Shown here: piece by piece, positions 20,337 to 29,473 of the stretch
Position numbering within the stretch: the stretch's first letter is position 1
How the letters are laid out: each line of letters opens with the position of its first letter
Source of the DNA: JAGVSR01 sp963750715
Lineage (GTDB): Bacteria > Pseudomonadota > Alphaproteobacteria > Rhizobiales > Hyphomicrobiaceae
Assembly (NCBI GenBank): GCA_963750715.1
Contig: CAVVRP010000014.1
Coordinates: forward strand, 124,001-188,000
DNA: 64,000 nucleotides
Direction of reading: 5' to 3'
Made by a program: the position numbers and the translations under genes
The notes under the pieces: model-generated
Told to the model about the DNA's origin: nothing
Database searches by the model: none
What the model saw: the letters and a program-made list of their open reading frames with translations, nothing else

Positions 20337-20911
20337 TCACGGTGATCGGCCGCCCGCATCATCATCCGGCCAAATCGCTGCTGCAATTGCCATCATAGTT
20401 GCAGACAAGAGACCAAGACACACGAACGCCAAAATCATTCCCGCTTCTGCGCCCACCCAACCTGCGGCAAGGTAGCCGACCAAAAGCAGTGCACTGCTGA
20501 CACACTAATGGGCAGTGTAGAGTATCTGGCGATTACCACTGTCGGTCATTCGGCGCAGAATCGTTTCGATTGGAAGCTGGCACAACGTGGATGCAGCTCC
20601 GAGCGCAAACCACAGAGCCAGCATGGATGCATAATCTTGCAGCAAAGCTCCCGTCACGTGAGGTTGAGGAAGATCAGCCATGATCGCCGCGGGATGCCGG
20701 TCGCATAGGCCGTGGCGATCGGAGCGATGAGTATGTTCACCGCCATCTTGAGAGACAGCGCGGTGCCCAGCACAATCCCGGAGTCGTCACCCGCCAAGTC
20801 GAATGCCAACAGCGCAAGAGCTACGGTTGCAATACCTGTGGCAAAGATTCCGAAGACATTCGATATGAACAGCCATGCATAGTCGTTCGTGAGGTTCGCC
20901 GGCTGCACCAT
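20337..20911 (-). pseudogene. Broken MFS transporter
   Basis: The first 85 codons (from ATG 20911) give an MFS N-terminus (NDYAWLFISNVFGIFATGIATVALALLAFDL). The frame then stops after FLNLT. Further along the minus strand, in other frames, lie DYASMLALWFALGAASTLCQL with PIETILRRMTDSGNRQ, and a final helix LLVGYLAAGWVGAEAGMILAF ending in a stop at 20337-20339. A full MFS protein is about 400 residues, so most of the middle is deleted and at least two shifts have occurred. Its ATG overlaps the TAA of the RND gene (TAATG), so it was once translated as the third member of the efflux operon. Confidence 0.75.
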
Positions 20912-23900
20912 TAAGAAACCGATACAGCTGTTGGCTTTGCTGTTTCACCGCTTCTCCACGTGAACCATGCTACGTAGAGAACCGGCAGGAAGATCAACGT
21001 CAGAACCGTCGCGACAAGCAGACCTCCCATGACCGCGAAAGCCATCGGCCCCCAGAACACGGTGGGCGCGATGGGAGCCAGTCCCAGAACCGTGGATAGC
21101 GTCGTCAGCATGAGAGGGCGAAACCTCGACATCCCGGCATTGACCGCCGCGTCCCTGACCGGCGCCCCCCGGCTCCGCTCGTCCTCGATCTGAGAAATCA
21201 GTATCACCGCATTCTTGGCAATCATCCCGAGCAACGCGAGGACGCCGAGCACTGCGACAAAGCCAAGCGGCTTCTGCACGACGAACAATGCGGCAACGAC
21301 GCCGATCAGCCCCAGCGGCATCACAAGCGACACCATGGCGAGGCTCGCAAAGCTCTGCAGCTGAAGCATAAGCAGCGTGAGCATCAAAACGATCATCAAC
21401 GGAACCACGGCAATAACCGATGCGCGGCTGTCCGCACTTTCTTCGGCGACACCGCCTAGTTCGATGCGATAGCCAGCCGGCAGGCGAGAGTTGAGTTCTG
21501 CGATCCCAGGTGCGAGGTCGGCCACAATACCCTCGGCAAGCGCTCCCTCCACCACGTCCGCCTGCACGGTGAGCGTCGGGATGCGCCCTCTTCGCCAGAC
21601 GATCGGCTGCTCCTGTTCTGCCTCGAAGGTGGCAAACTGACTCAGCGGAACCGTGCGGCCATTTCTCAGTGGAACCTGGAGGGTCTGGAGATTCTCGAGG
21701 GCAACGCGGTCTTCCTGGCGAGCCCGCGCAACGACATCGACAAGATAGATCCCATCTCGTAACTGGGTGACCCTTGTGCCGCTAATGGCGGTATTAAGCA
21801 CGGCAGCGAGCGCCTCGCTCGAGTAGCCGATACGCCTTGCTTGATCCTGATCTATTCTGATGCGCACGCTTCGTGCGGGCTCATTCCAGTCGAAGCTGAC
21901 CCGACGCGTTTCGGGATGGGCCGCCACAAGGTCTGCGAGACCGGAAGAGAGATCCCGCAAACGGTCAATGTCGGGCCCAACCATTCTATACTGGACGGGC
22001 CAACCAACTGGCGGACCCAATTCCAGGGGATAGACACGCGTAACGAGACCGGGGAATTCCTCGGCCAGAAGTTTCTCGAGTTTGGCCTGAAGTCGCTTAC
22101 GGCCGGCGACATCTTTGGCCACGATGACCTGTTGAGCGAAGAAGTCGTTAGGTAGCTGAACATTGAGCGGCAGATAGAAGCGTATGGCGCCGCGGCCGAC
22201 ATAGGCACTCCAACGACTGACATCGGGGTCCTTGGCAAGGACTTCGTCCAGCTTCTTGGCCACATCTTCGCTAGCCCTAAGAGAGGCGTTCTGCTGAAGG
22301 GTGAGATCAACAAGCAACTCCGTGCGATCGGATGCGGGAAAGAACTGCTGTGGCACAAACCGCAAACCCCAGATCGCGACTGCAAACAAGGCGATGGTGC
22401 CCAGTAGTGTGAGCCAGCGGTACGAGAGGGCCCAATCGAGCAGATTGCTGTAGGCTCGCAGAACGACGCCGGGCTCAGCACCTTTGCCTTCATTCTTGGG
22501 CGGCTTCAGAATTGCCGCGCCCACCACCGGAGCAAAAAGAACGGCGACCAGCCACGACACGATGAGTGCAATTGCGACAACGGCAAATATCGAGAACGTG
22601 TACTCGCCCGCCGCGCTTTGCGCAAAGCCGATCGGCACAAAGCCGGCGATCGTCACAAGCGTACCGATCAACATTGGGGCGGCTAGATTGGAATAGGCAT
22701 AGCTTGCAGCGGTCGCTGCGTCATCGCCGGCTGCCAATCGGCGCATCATGGCATCGACGGTCGTCATCGCATCGTCAACAAGAAGGCAAAGGGCAATGAT
22801 CAACGCTCCAAGCGAGATGCGATGCAGATCTATATTCAGCACGTCCATTACGACCATGACGATGGCGAGTGTCAGCGGAATCGCTACAGCCACAACTGCG
22901 CCGGGACGCGCCCCGAGCATCAAGATACTGATGCCCAGAATGATTGCGATTGCCTGCCAGAGTGAGGCCGTAAACTCACCTATGGCGTCATCAACAGTGA
23001 CCGCCTGATCGGAGACCAAGATTGGCTCAATACCGGCCGGAAGGTCGGCGGTGATCTTGGCCATCATGCTCTTGATGTTTCGACCAAGCCCAAGGATATC
23101 GCCGGCATCACGCATTGCTATCGCAAGCCCGATCGCAGGTTCGCCGTTGACGTGGAACAGCGGCAGCGGCGGATCGGAGTAGCCGCGGATCACCTCGGCA
23201 ATATCGCCGAGCCTCACGACGCGATCACCGACGTTGATGCTGACCTCGAGAATGTCCGCCTCGGACGCGAAAGAACCCGAAACCTGAAGCGAGACGTTCT
23301 CAGCACCTGTGCGGATGATTCCCGACGGCCTTACCACATTCTGCGCGGCTATGGCGGAGAACAGGGCGGGATAGTCGATCCCGAGCGCAGCAACCCTGTC
23401 ATGGCGAAACTCGATTGTGACCTCTTCGTCCTGGGCTCCAATGATCTCGATCTTCGAGACGTCGGGCAAGGTCAGAAGTTTCGAGCGGATGTCCTCCACG
23501 TAATCCCGTAATTCCCGATGCGTGAAACCGTCCGCCGTGAAGCCGTAGATGAAGCCGAAGGTATCGCCGAAATCATCGTTGAAAAACGGTCCAAGGACGC
23601 CCTGTGGCAAGGTATGCCTTATGTCTCCGACCTTGTTGCGAACTTCCTGCCAGATCGCAGGTATCTCGCGCGACGTCACGCCCCCCTCGAGGTCGATGAA
23701 GATCGTTGTATCACCGGCCCGTGTCGAACTCCGCACGACATCGACTTTGCTGACTTCCTGAAGTTTGCGCTCGATCCGCTCGGTGACCTGATCGAGCATG
23801 TCGGGCAGCGTCGCTCCTGGCCAGATGGCGCGCACCAACATGGTTCTTATGGTGAAAACGGGGTCCTCTGCTCGGCCAAGCTTGATGAAGCTGGTCACAC

Positions 23901-23982
23901 CCGCCACCAGTGCAGTCAGCATAAAAAAGATGATAAGAGGCCGTCGAGCGGCTGCCCACGCGGAAAGATTTGGGCCGATCAT
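20911..23982 (-). CDS. RND multidrug-efflux inner-membrane pump (AcrB-like)
   Basis: The 1023-residue protein has the duplicated RND architecture: TM1, a large periplasmic loop, six helices, a second loop and six more helices. The proton-relay pair is present as Asp403-Asp404 in ALCLLVDDAMTTVDAMM, and the matching Lys is in LLGMIAKNAVILISQIEDER. The family exports drugs, detergents or metabolites with proton influx as part of a tripartite complex; the loops do not reveal the substrate. The start overlaps the end of the adaptor gene by ATGA, so translation is coupled. No outer-membrane TolC-like gene is present in the operon. Confidence 0.97.
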   Translation of the reverse strand: MIGPNLSAWAAARRPLIIFFMLTALVAGVTSFIKLGRAEDPVFTIRTMLVRAIWPGATLPDMLDQVTERIERKLQEVSKVDVVRSSTRAGDTTIFIDLEGGVTSREIPAIWQEVRNKVGDIRHTLPQGVLGPFFNDDFGDTFGFIYGFTADGFTHRELRDYVEDIRSKLLTLPDVSKIEIIGAQDEEVTIEFRHDRVAALGIDYPALFSAIAAQNVVRPSGIIRTGAENVSLQVSGSFASEADILEVSINVGDRVVRLGDIAEVIRGYSDPPLPLFHVNGEPAIGLAIAMRDAGDILGLGRNIKSMMAKITADLPAGIEPILVSDQAVTVDDAIGEFTASLWQAIAIILGISILMLGARPGAVVAVAIPLTLAIVMVVMDVLNIDLHRISLGALIIALCLLVDDAMTTVDAMMRRLAAGDDAATAASYAYSNLAAPMLIGTLVTIAGFVPIGFAQSAAGEYTFSIFAVVAIALIVSWLVAVLFAPVVGAAILKPPKNEGKGAEPGVVLRAYSNLLDWALSYRWLTLLGTIALFAVAIWGLRFVPQQFFPASDRTELLVDLTLQQNASLRASEDVAKKLDEVLAKDPDVSRWSAYVGRGAIRFYLPLNVQLPNDFFAQQVIVAKDVAGRKRLQAKLEKLLAEEFPGLVTRVYPLELGPPVGWPVQYRMVGPDIDRLRDLSSGLADLVAAHPETRRVSFDWNEPARSVRIRIDQDQARRIGYSSEALAAVLNTAISGTRVTQLRDGIYLVDVVARARQEDRVALENLQTLQVPLRNGRTVPLSQFATFEAEQEQPIVWRRGRIPTLTVQADVVEGALAEGIVADLAPGIAELNSRLPAGYRIELGGVAEESADSRASVIAVVPLMIVLMLTLLMLQLQSFASLAMVSLVMPLGLIGVVAALFVVQKPLGFVAVLGVLALLGMIAKNAVILISQIEDERSRGAPVRDAAVNAGMSRFRPLMLTTLSTVLGLAPIAPTVFWGPMAFAVMGGLLVATVLTLIFLPVLYVAWFTWRSGETAKPTAVSVS

Positions 23983-25268
23983 GATTGTTGTCCGAGAAGA
24001 CGGACGCGCTGACCAGGTCTCAAGCTTTGGACACCGGCGGTGACGACAACGTCACCTGGTGAGAGCCCGCCCGACACGATGATCTCGCTCGCACGGTGAA
24101 CCGCTACTTCAACTGGTCGGGGGGAGACGGTCTCAGCCTCCGGATCCACCACCCATACGGAAGGCAAGCCGTTCGAACGTGACAGTGCACTTGCGGGAAT
24201 TGCCATCCCAGCGATGCCCTCTAGGGTGACCCTGCCTGTCACGGTAGACCCCAAACGCATCTCGGGTGAAGGATCCTTCAGACCGACACGAACCCGAAAA
24301 GTCCCAGTCAGCGCGTCAGCCTGCGGCGCGACTTCCCTGACACGGCCGCTGGCCCTGACAGACGGATCGATCGATAGTCCCACGTCTATCATCGCATCGC
24401 GCGTTCCCCGGGAGATAAGACTAGGCGGCGCATCGAAGACGGCATCGCGGCCGTCTTTGCGTGCAATCCGCACGATCATTTGTCCCCCTTGGACGACCTC
24501 TCCAGCGTCCACGGCGCGAACCGTTACCTCTCCTGGTGCATCCGCATACAAACTAGTGTCGTTAAGGCGAGTTTTCGCAGTTCCCAACTGTGCAACCGCA
24601 ACGTCGGTCTGGCCACGAAGCGTATTCAATACCTGCACAGCCTGATCGTACCGCTGACGCGTCGTATGACCGCGGCTGAGGAGTTGTCTCTGCCGATCAT
24701 AGTTCTGTTCTGCCTCAAGATACTTCCCCTCAGCAGCCGACAAATTCGCCTGCGCAGCGCGCACGGCATTTTCCTCGTCTTGAGAATCCAGTTGCGCAAT
24801 CAGCTGGCCGGCCTCGACCCGGTCACCAACACTGACAAGACGCTTCACCATTCGTCCGCCGATGCGAAAAGCGAGATCAACCTCCGTCTTTGCTTCAATC
24901 ACGCCCGAAAGCAATATAGTCTCGCCAGCTTGTTGCTCGGTGACGGTGACAACACGGACCGGTCGGACAGCGGGCTCGGCTTCCTTGTCGCCCCGATCAC
25001 AACCCGCCACCAGTCCAGACAACAAAGCCGTCGCAAGCAAGGCTGAGCGCCGCTGACGCAGAAGCTTCTGCTCAGACCTGACGAACGAACTCCGGCTACC
25101 ATCGAACTTAGCCGTACTACTGTCGTGGACGATGGCGCGAAAGGCGCTTTTAATTGCTGCCAATGCAGTTCGTAAAACGCTCAACGCCCGCCAATTCCTA
25201 AAATCGTAGCTGAGGCCATCGCGGCCGCCAGTTACGCAACCTCGATCGTAGGACACGACGACCCCCAA
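23979..25268 (-). CDS. RND periplasmic adaptor (HlyD/AcrA family), lipoprotein
   Basis: Features in order: a lipoprotein signal with lipobox LVAGC (Cys90), a biotinyl-lipoyl half LSGVIEAKTEVDLAFRIGGRM followed by VSVGDRVEAGQLIAQLD, a coiled-coil hairpin (VRAAQANLSAAEGKYLEAEQNYDRQRQLL), the second lipoyl half and a beta-barrel (SLSIDPSVRASGRVREVAP). It links the pump to an outer-membrane channel. The first 65-70 residues before the lipobox are unusual: a lipoprotein signal should be near the N-terminus. The real start is probably a non-ATG codon nearer 25070, or an upstream frameshift has extended the frame. It is the first gene of the operon. Confidence 0.93.
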   Translation of the reverse strand: MGVVVSYDRGCVTGGRDGLSYDFRNWRALSVLRTALAAIKSAFRAIVHDSSTAKFDGSRSSFVRSEQKLLRQRRSALLATALLSGLVAGCDRGDKEAEPAVRPVRVVTVTEQQAGETILLSGVIEAKTEVDLAFRIGGRMVKRLVSVGDRVEAGQLIAQLDSQDEENAVRAAQANLSAAEGKYLEAEQNYDRQRQLLSRGHTTRQRYDQAVQVLNTLRGQTDVAVAQLGTAKTRLNDTSLYADAPGEVTVRAVDAGEVVQGGQMIVRIARKDGRDAVFDAPPSLISRGTRDAMIDVGLSIDPSVRASGRVREVAPQADALTGTFRVRVGLKDPSPEMRLGSTVTGRVTLEGIAGMAIPASALSRSNGLPSVWVVDPEAETVSPRPVEVAVHRASEIIVSGGLSPGDVVVTAGVQSLRPGQRVRLLGQQS

Positions 25269-25374
25269 TGCGCGTTCAAATCAATGTTGGTTTGCACGTA
25301 ATCAACTTACACAGCACGGTCTGGTATCATACTTTCCGAATTCTGATCAACCTACCACCGGGCATCCTGAAGTC

Positions 25375-25830
25375 GAGGACCTCACCGATACATTACAGGT
25401 GGCGCTCACCGCGTCAGGCTGTGACCAAGCGCGTGTCGTTCATAAGCACGCTTCGTGAGCGACACCGGGCCGATTTACGTCTCTGCAGAACTCGCTGAAT
25501 GGCTTGACGGCAATGGCATGGATCTCGTGTGCGGCCCACCCCAGCTTCCGCAAGCCCCGGGCAAGATCGAGCGCTGACATCAGACCTTTCGGAACCACAT
25601 TGTGTTTGAAAACCACTACGTGCCTGGCGATCTTGAATCCGACGTCGGCCGCTTCGTGAACCACAACAACCATCGCCGCTACCACGAGAGCCTAAGGGAC
25701 CTTACCCCACCGACGTCTACTTTGGACGAGGACAAGCCAACCTGTTGCAAGGAGAAAGGATCAAACCCGACACCATTAGCAAACGCCGCTTGCTGCCCCA
25801 AACGAAAGCCGCTCCGGCTCGAAGCCAGTT
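25375..25830 (+). pseudogene. Remnant of an IS3-family transposase (OrfB integrase core)
   Basis: Reading across frames gives EDLTDTLQVALTASGCDQ, ARVVHKH, then SDTGPIYVSAELAEWLDGNG with MDLVCG, a GKIER segment, FENHYVPGDLES with VGRFVNHNNHRRYHESL, and YFGRGQ/LLQGERIKPDTI to about 25811. This is the C-terminal DDE domain of IS3-type OrfB: the second Asp sits in SDTG (usually SDNG) and the Glu in GKIER. Several frameshifts are present and the N-terminal half and OrfA are missing, so it is an old dead fragment. No terminal repeats are visible. Confidence 0.8.
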
Positions 25831-25911
25831 GAGCCTCATCCTCCGCTCAATCACACCGCCAGCTATCTCAAAGCGTTCGACGAGAAAGCTGCGCGCAACA
25901 ATCGGTCGCCG

Positions 25912-26565
25912 TCAGAGGAACTTCACACTACCGGTACTTATATCGTGCATGGCGGCGGCTATGACGAGCTGCTTTTGCGCAACCAGTTCGCGCAGGACTT
26001 CGCTCCTGTCGGTCAGCATCTTTGCAGCTAGCAACGCATTTGTATCGGCAACAGCCTGGACGAGCTTCTTGTTCTTCGAAGACCGTTCACCTTCGACATC
26101 GCGTGAAGCCTCGATAGGCGGATTGAAATTCTCCAGCATCTTGGTCAAGAGCCCAAGTTTCGCACCATCGATACCGCCCATGATCGCACCGCACTCCGTG
26201 TGCCCGAGAACGACGATTGCCTTGGCGCCAGCGAGTTTGGTCGCGAACTCCAGGCTCCCGATGATCTCGTCGTTCACGAAGTTGCCCGCGATGCGAGCGA
26301 CAAAGACGTCACCGATCCTCTGGTCAAAGACGAGCTCAGGCGGAACCCGGCTGTCAATGCAGCCGACGACGGCAGCAAATGGGGATTGGCCACTCGATGT
26401 TGCATGAACTTGTGCCACCAGATCACAATTAACCGTCTTGCCGGCGACAAACCGCGCATTGCCATCGTTGAGCAGCTGAAGCGCACTGTCTGGCGTCGTG
26501 TCTTTCTGTCGCTCCGGGCGTAAAGATGGCGCAAGCGTCTTGGGCCCTAGCGGCAGACGCTGTTG
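25912..26565 (-). pseudogene. Beta-class carbonic anhydrase lacking its N-terminus
   Basis: The zinc motifs are intact: CIDSR (Cys and Asp-Arg pair) and GHTECGA (His and Cys). So is the tail AAMHDISTGSVKFL. The recognisable protein begins earlier than the first plausible start (GTG 26418): PKTLAPSLRPERQKDTTPDS and ALQLLNDGNARFVAGKTVN lie in the same open frame from about 26544. Full relatives begin with a Tat or Sec signal. Here that region is replaced by sequence from another gene, and the frame meets an amber stop at 26566-26568. A shortened cytosolic product from GTG 26418 would lose the first helix. CO2 hydration was the ancestral function. Confidence 0.75.
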
Positions 26566-26757
26566 CTATGGATACGGCAGCTCAACACCGATGGCCAGCG
26601 CGATCAGCTCTTTAGCCTTCGTATCAAGAGCTTTCGCCTGGAAAGCAGTCTGGGCGATCCCGGCAAAGCCTTCATCACATCGGGCTACCTCCCCGCAACT
26701 CTCGCAATTGACCACGCCGAAGTTGAAAACTGCAGTGACGGTGCCGGGAACGGTCAT
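26566..26757 (-). pseudogene. Fragment resembling a carboxymuconolactone-decarboxylase (AhpD-like) protein
   Basis: The 63 codons include GFAGIAQTAFQAKALDTKAK followed by ELIALAIGV. The phrase L-D-x-K-x-K-E-L-I-A-L-A-I-G is characteristic of the CMD family just before its CxxC active site. That site is missing: the frame passes into an unrelated ELPYP and an amber stop. Beyond the stop the same frame continues into the carbonic anhydrase remnant, so a deletion has joined two genes. Confidence 0.55.
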
Positions 26758-26785
26758 TCCTCGTCCATGATCTGGCTCAAAGGCA

Positions 26786-26801
26786 CGTGACTGAAGTCAC
26801 G
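26786..26801. promoter_or_regulatory. Perfect palindrome beside a TATAAT box
   Basis: CGTGACT-GA-AGTCACG (26786-26801) is followed directly by GTATAATTTT. It lies ten bases outside the left end of the IS element. It may be an operator/promoter of the gene that once lay here, or chance. Confidence 0.3.
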
Positions 26802-26813
26802 GTATAATTTTAG

Positions 26814-27662
26814 GGAACCTCTGAACAACCTCGCGATCATGGCACACTTGGATCATTGATTCGAGGAGCGCTCCGATGGACCAGCTGAGCTTTGCATCGC
26901 TCGACTATGCGGCCAAGAAGAAGCGCACGAAGCGCGATGTGTTCCTTGGCGAGATGGCGGCAGTGGTGCCGTGGGCAGCACTCGAAGCGGTGATCGAGCC
27001 GCATTATCCCAAGGCTGGTCCGAACGGCGGGCGGCGGCCGTTTCCACTGGCTGTGATGCTGCGGATCTATTGTCTGCAGCAGTGGTACACCCTCTCCGAT
27101 CCCGGTGCAGAGGAAGCCCTTTACGACATCTGCTCGATGCGCGCGTTCGCGGGTCTGGAACTCGGTCGCGACGCAATCCCCGACGAGACGACGATCTTGA
27201 ATTTCCGGCATCTGCTGGAGCGCCATGAGTTGACGAAGGCGGTATTCGCAGCGGTTGGGGAGCATCTGGAGGCGCGCGGTGCGCTGCTGCGGGGAGGGAC
27301 CATTGTAGAGTGAAGGCGAAAGCCAAGCCGGGGCGCCAACTGTCGGCATCGCAACGCCGGCGCAACCGCCGGTTCGGGAAAATCCGCGCCAAGGTCGAGC
27401 ACGTGTTCCGCGTGATGAAATGCCAGTTTGGCTATCGCAAAGTTCGCTATCGCGGCATCGCCAAGAACGGCGCACAAGTCTTTGCGCTGCTCGCGCTCGC
27501 CAACCTGTTCCTCGCTCGCAGGACACTCGCGTCCGCGTGACCCGGATGGGGGCAAATGCCTCCCTACGAAAGGTCGCGACGATGCAGGAACCTCGACCAA
27601 CGAAGAAAAACCGTCACCACGACCAACCTGACTGTCAAGAGTTGGCGTTACTCAGAGGTTCC
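26814..27662 (+). mobile_element. Internally deleted IS5-family insertion sequence with intact ends
   Basis: The left end GGAACCTCTGA (26814-26824) and right end TCAGAGGTTCC (27652-27662) are perfect 11-bp inverted repeats, with further partial pairing inside. Both are flanked by the 4-bp direct repeat TTAG (26810-26813 and 27663-27666), which fits the YTAR target duplication of the IS5 group. The 849-bp element carries both ends of the transposase gene but not its middle, so it cannot move on its own but could be moved by a related full copy. Confidence 0.9.
26876..27540 (+). pseudogene. IS5-family transposase with the central catalytic region deleted
   Basis: The 5' part (26876-27313) gives the N-terminal domain (FLGEMAAVVPWAALEAVIEPHYP..., MLRIYCLQQWYTLSDPGAEEALYD) and the first DDE aspartate region (AIPDETTILNFRHLLERHEL), ending GGTIVE-stop. 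The 3' part (27310-27540) resumes with SASQRRRNRRFGKIRAKVEH, which carries the catalytic Glu, and YRKVRYRGIAKNGAQVFALLAL. The segment in between, normally more than 100 residues with the second Asp, is absent, and the frame changes at the junction. A single internal deletion explains both. Confidence 0.9.
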
Positions 27663-27666
27663 TTAG

Positions 27667-28012
27667 TTGAGGGTAGGCGGTCCAAGCACACAAGCACAAA
27701 AGACTTCCGCAGACATGGCGCACTTGCCCGGAGTGAGATGCGCATCGCCCGGATTGCCATCTGCATCTCCTTATTTCCCGGGGCAGGTGATGATCGACGC
27801 GAGTGACGCTGGGTTTGCGTAACGCTACTGGCGGCACGGCCCCGGCACGGCGTAATGTTGCCCACGCGCAATCGATGGGCTCAACTCAACGCCGCGCTGA
27901 CAGTGAACGTCAATACCAAACTTCCCGCCTTTGCTTGCACCACAAAGGCGTCGGCGGTCGATTGCTCGACCGCCGCATCAAAGAAGCTCTTCTTGAAATG
28001 TATTTGACCAAA
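27667..28012. other. Non-coding interval right of the IS element
   Basis: Open frames on both strands lack ribosome sites and family features. It probably holds degraded remains of whatever the IS entered. Nothing can be named. Confidence 0.35.
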
Positions 28013-28102
28013 TTAGATTAGGTCGATCTCGGCTGCCAGATAGCTGGTGACTTCAAGGCCAACAGCCTGCTCGCGAACCTGCGGCTTGTTCCAGATTTTC
28101 AT
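28013..28102 (-). CDS. pqqA: PqqA, precursor peptide of pyrroloquinoline quinone
   Basis: This 29-codon frame is too short for most gene finders. It runs from ATG 28102 to TAA 28013-28015 and reads MKIWNKPQVREQAVGLEV then TSYLAAEIDLI. The central GLEVTSY places Glu17 and Tyr21 in the E-x-x-x-Y spacing that PqqE cross-links to make PQQ. The continuation AAEID resembles the tail of methylotroph PqqA peptides (about 29 residues). No pqqB, C, D or E is in the window, so this is an orphan copy. Multiple dispersed pqqA copies are known in methylotrophs. A ribosome site is weak (GAGTGA). PQQ would serve alcohol or glucose dehydrogenases encoded elsewhere. Confidence 0.8.
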   Translation of the reverse strand: MKIWNKPQVREQAVGLEVTSYLAAEIDLI

Positions 28103-28453
28103 GATTGTTCACTCATTTTGTTTTTGCTGCACCACGTGCAACTCATGAATGACCGTAGATTATCATGCGCATGAGCGCTAATCTCTTTTCCGTTACATTC
28201 AGCAGTTCGACTAAGCCTGTGTGATGACCGCGCTGATGGTGGGTGTGAGAAGCCTTAAACACACGATCGAGGCGCATTATCACATCCCAATTGAACGCGC
28301 CTGCCGCTGGGCGTTGAGCGCGAAGGCAAGGGGCGGACAATGGCCAAGGTGACTGTCGCTCAAATGCGCGCCCACATTCTGCAGTTATCTACTGATCATG
28401 AGATACGATCGAGTGCGCCCGGATACGGTAGCTTGGGCGGCGCGCCGAGACCC
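28103..28453. other. Non-coding interval upstream of pqqA
   Basis: Contains the pqqA upstream region (A/T-rich around 28105-28130) and no recognisable gene. Confidence 0.35.
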
Positions 28454-28722
28454 CCTTCACGGACCCTCTTGGGCCGGACGCATCACGTGAGATGATCCGC
28501 TTCTTTCACGAGAATCAGCATCCTCATCCGTCGAAGCACTCGAACTGAGTTTGCTGGAGACCGGACCCCGTTTTGGCGCTGCCAACGGGGCAAGCTGCGG
28601 ATGATCGTAATGCAACATCATTACTCGACAAAATATGTATCGAGCCAAGTTCATGCCTTTCTGCATAATGACGGCTCCAAACAAGCGCCGCCTTCTTGAC
28701 GCCGTTCTGTTTGGGGCGAGCG
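28454..28722 (+). repeat. Copy B of the duplicated esterase-3'-end segment
   Basis: Bases 28454-28548 encode FTDPLGPDASREMIRFFHEN and then QHPHPSKHSN-stop, nearly identical to the last residues of the esterase at 5619-5710. The homology continues about 170 bases past the stop. The rest of the esterase is absent, so this is the relic of a second esterase locus or of a segmental duplication. Substitutions are spread evenly over coding and non-coding parts, which indicates an old event. Confidence 0.8.
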
Positions 28723-28842
28723 CTGAAAGCCAAAGGTGCGGTCGAAGGTTTCGAGACATTGCGATCCGATCGCCGCCGTGAGACCGGGTTTCAAATCGAA
28801 CCTGCTCTGGCATTGCCTTTGCCGCTAACTGAGGAAAGTATT

Positions 28843-29181
28843 GTGAAAATTCTAAAGGACAACGTTGTGCTGGGTATGCTGCGAACGGAGTTCCGTACAG
28901 CCATCACGTCGGAACGAAACGCTCTCACCTTGAACCCGGCCATTGCCGAGTTAAAAGAGAAGATTTCGCAGCTGGCTTTTGTCGAGACATTGTCGATCTA
29001 TTCGCGAAGCCAGTTTCGCAGGATGGGCGATTGCCTCGATCACATCAGTACAGATCGATTGAGAGATGATCCCTTACAAGTGGCGGGCGCCGTGGAATCT
29101 GTCTTGCAACTGTTTGATGATCTGGATTTTTCCATGAAGCAAACCGCGGCAGGCAGAGCCAGGATCGAAGCCCGGCGCTAG
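28843..29181 (+). CDS. Hypothetical protein, about 112 residues
   Basis: I choose GTG 28843 because GAGG (28831-28834) is well spaced; the frame is open further upstream through the repeat but that part is unlikely to be coding. The product is mostly helical, charged and leucine-containing: AIAELKEKISQLAFVETLSI, SRSQFRRMGDCLDHI, VESVLQLFDDLDFSMKQ. It has no signal peptide or membrane segment. No family is recognised. It follows copy B of the repeat, whereas copy A is followed by a secreted protein. Confidence 0.5.
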   Translation: MKILKDNVVLGMLRTEFRTAITSERNALTLNPAIAELKEKISQLAFVETLSIYSRSQFRRMGDCLDHISTDRLRDDPLQVAGAVESVLQLFDDLDFSMKQTAAGRARIEARR

Positions 29182-29473
29182 AGATTGAAGGAACCGGTCT
29201 CGATCATCCCACCGCGGCGAGCTTGGCCCAGGTAGTTTCCGACGCTGGTCAGCTGCCCGGATGCGTGTCGTAGTTGAATTTTACAGCGTTAGCTCCGCAA
29301 GTCACTCCGCTCGGTTCGCACATTCATGGGCGGCGGTTCGCAAGTGGCCAAGCATTCGCGCGAGATTTAGACCTAATCTGCCCAGCGGTAACCGGACACC
29401 GAGAGGCAGGGCGTACGACCGTTGGCCGACGGTCCAATCCGACGATCAAAAACCAAAGCCAAAGGGTTGAACA

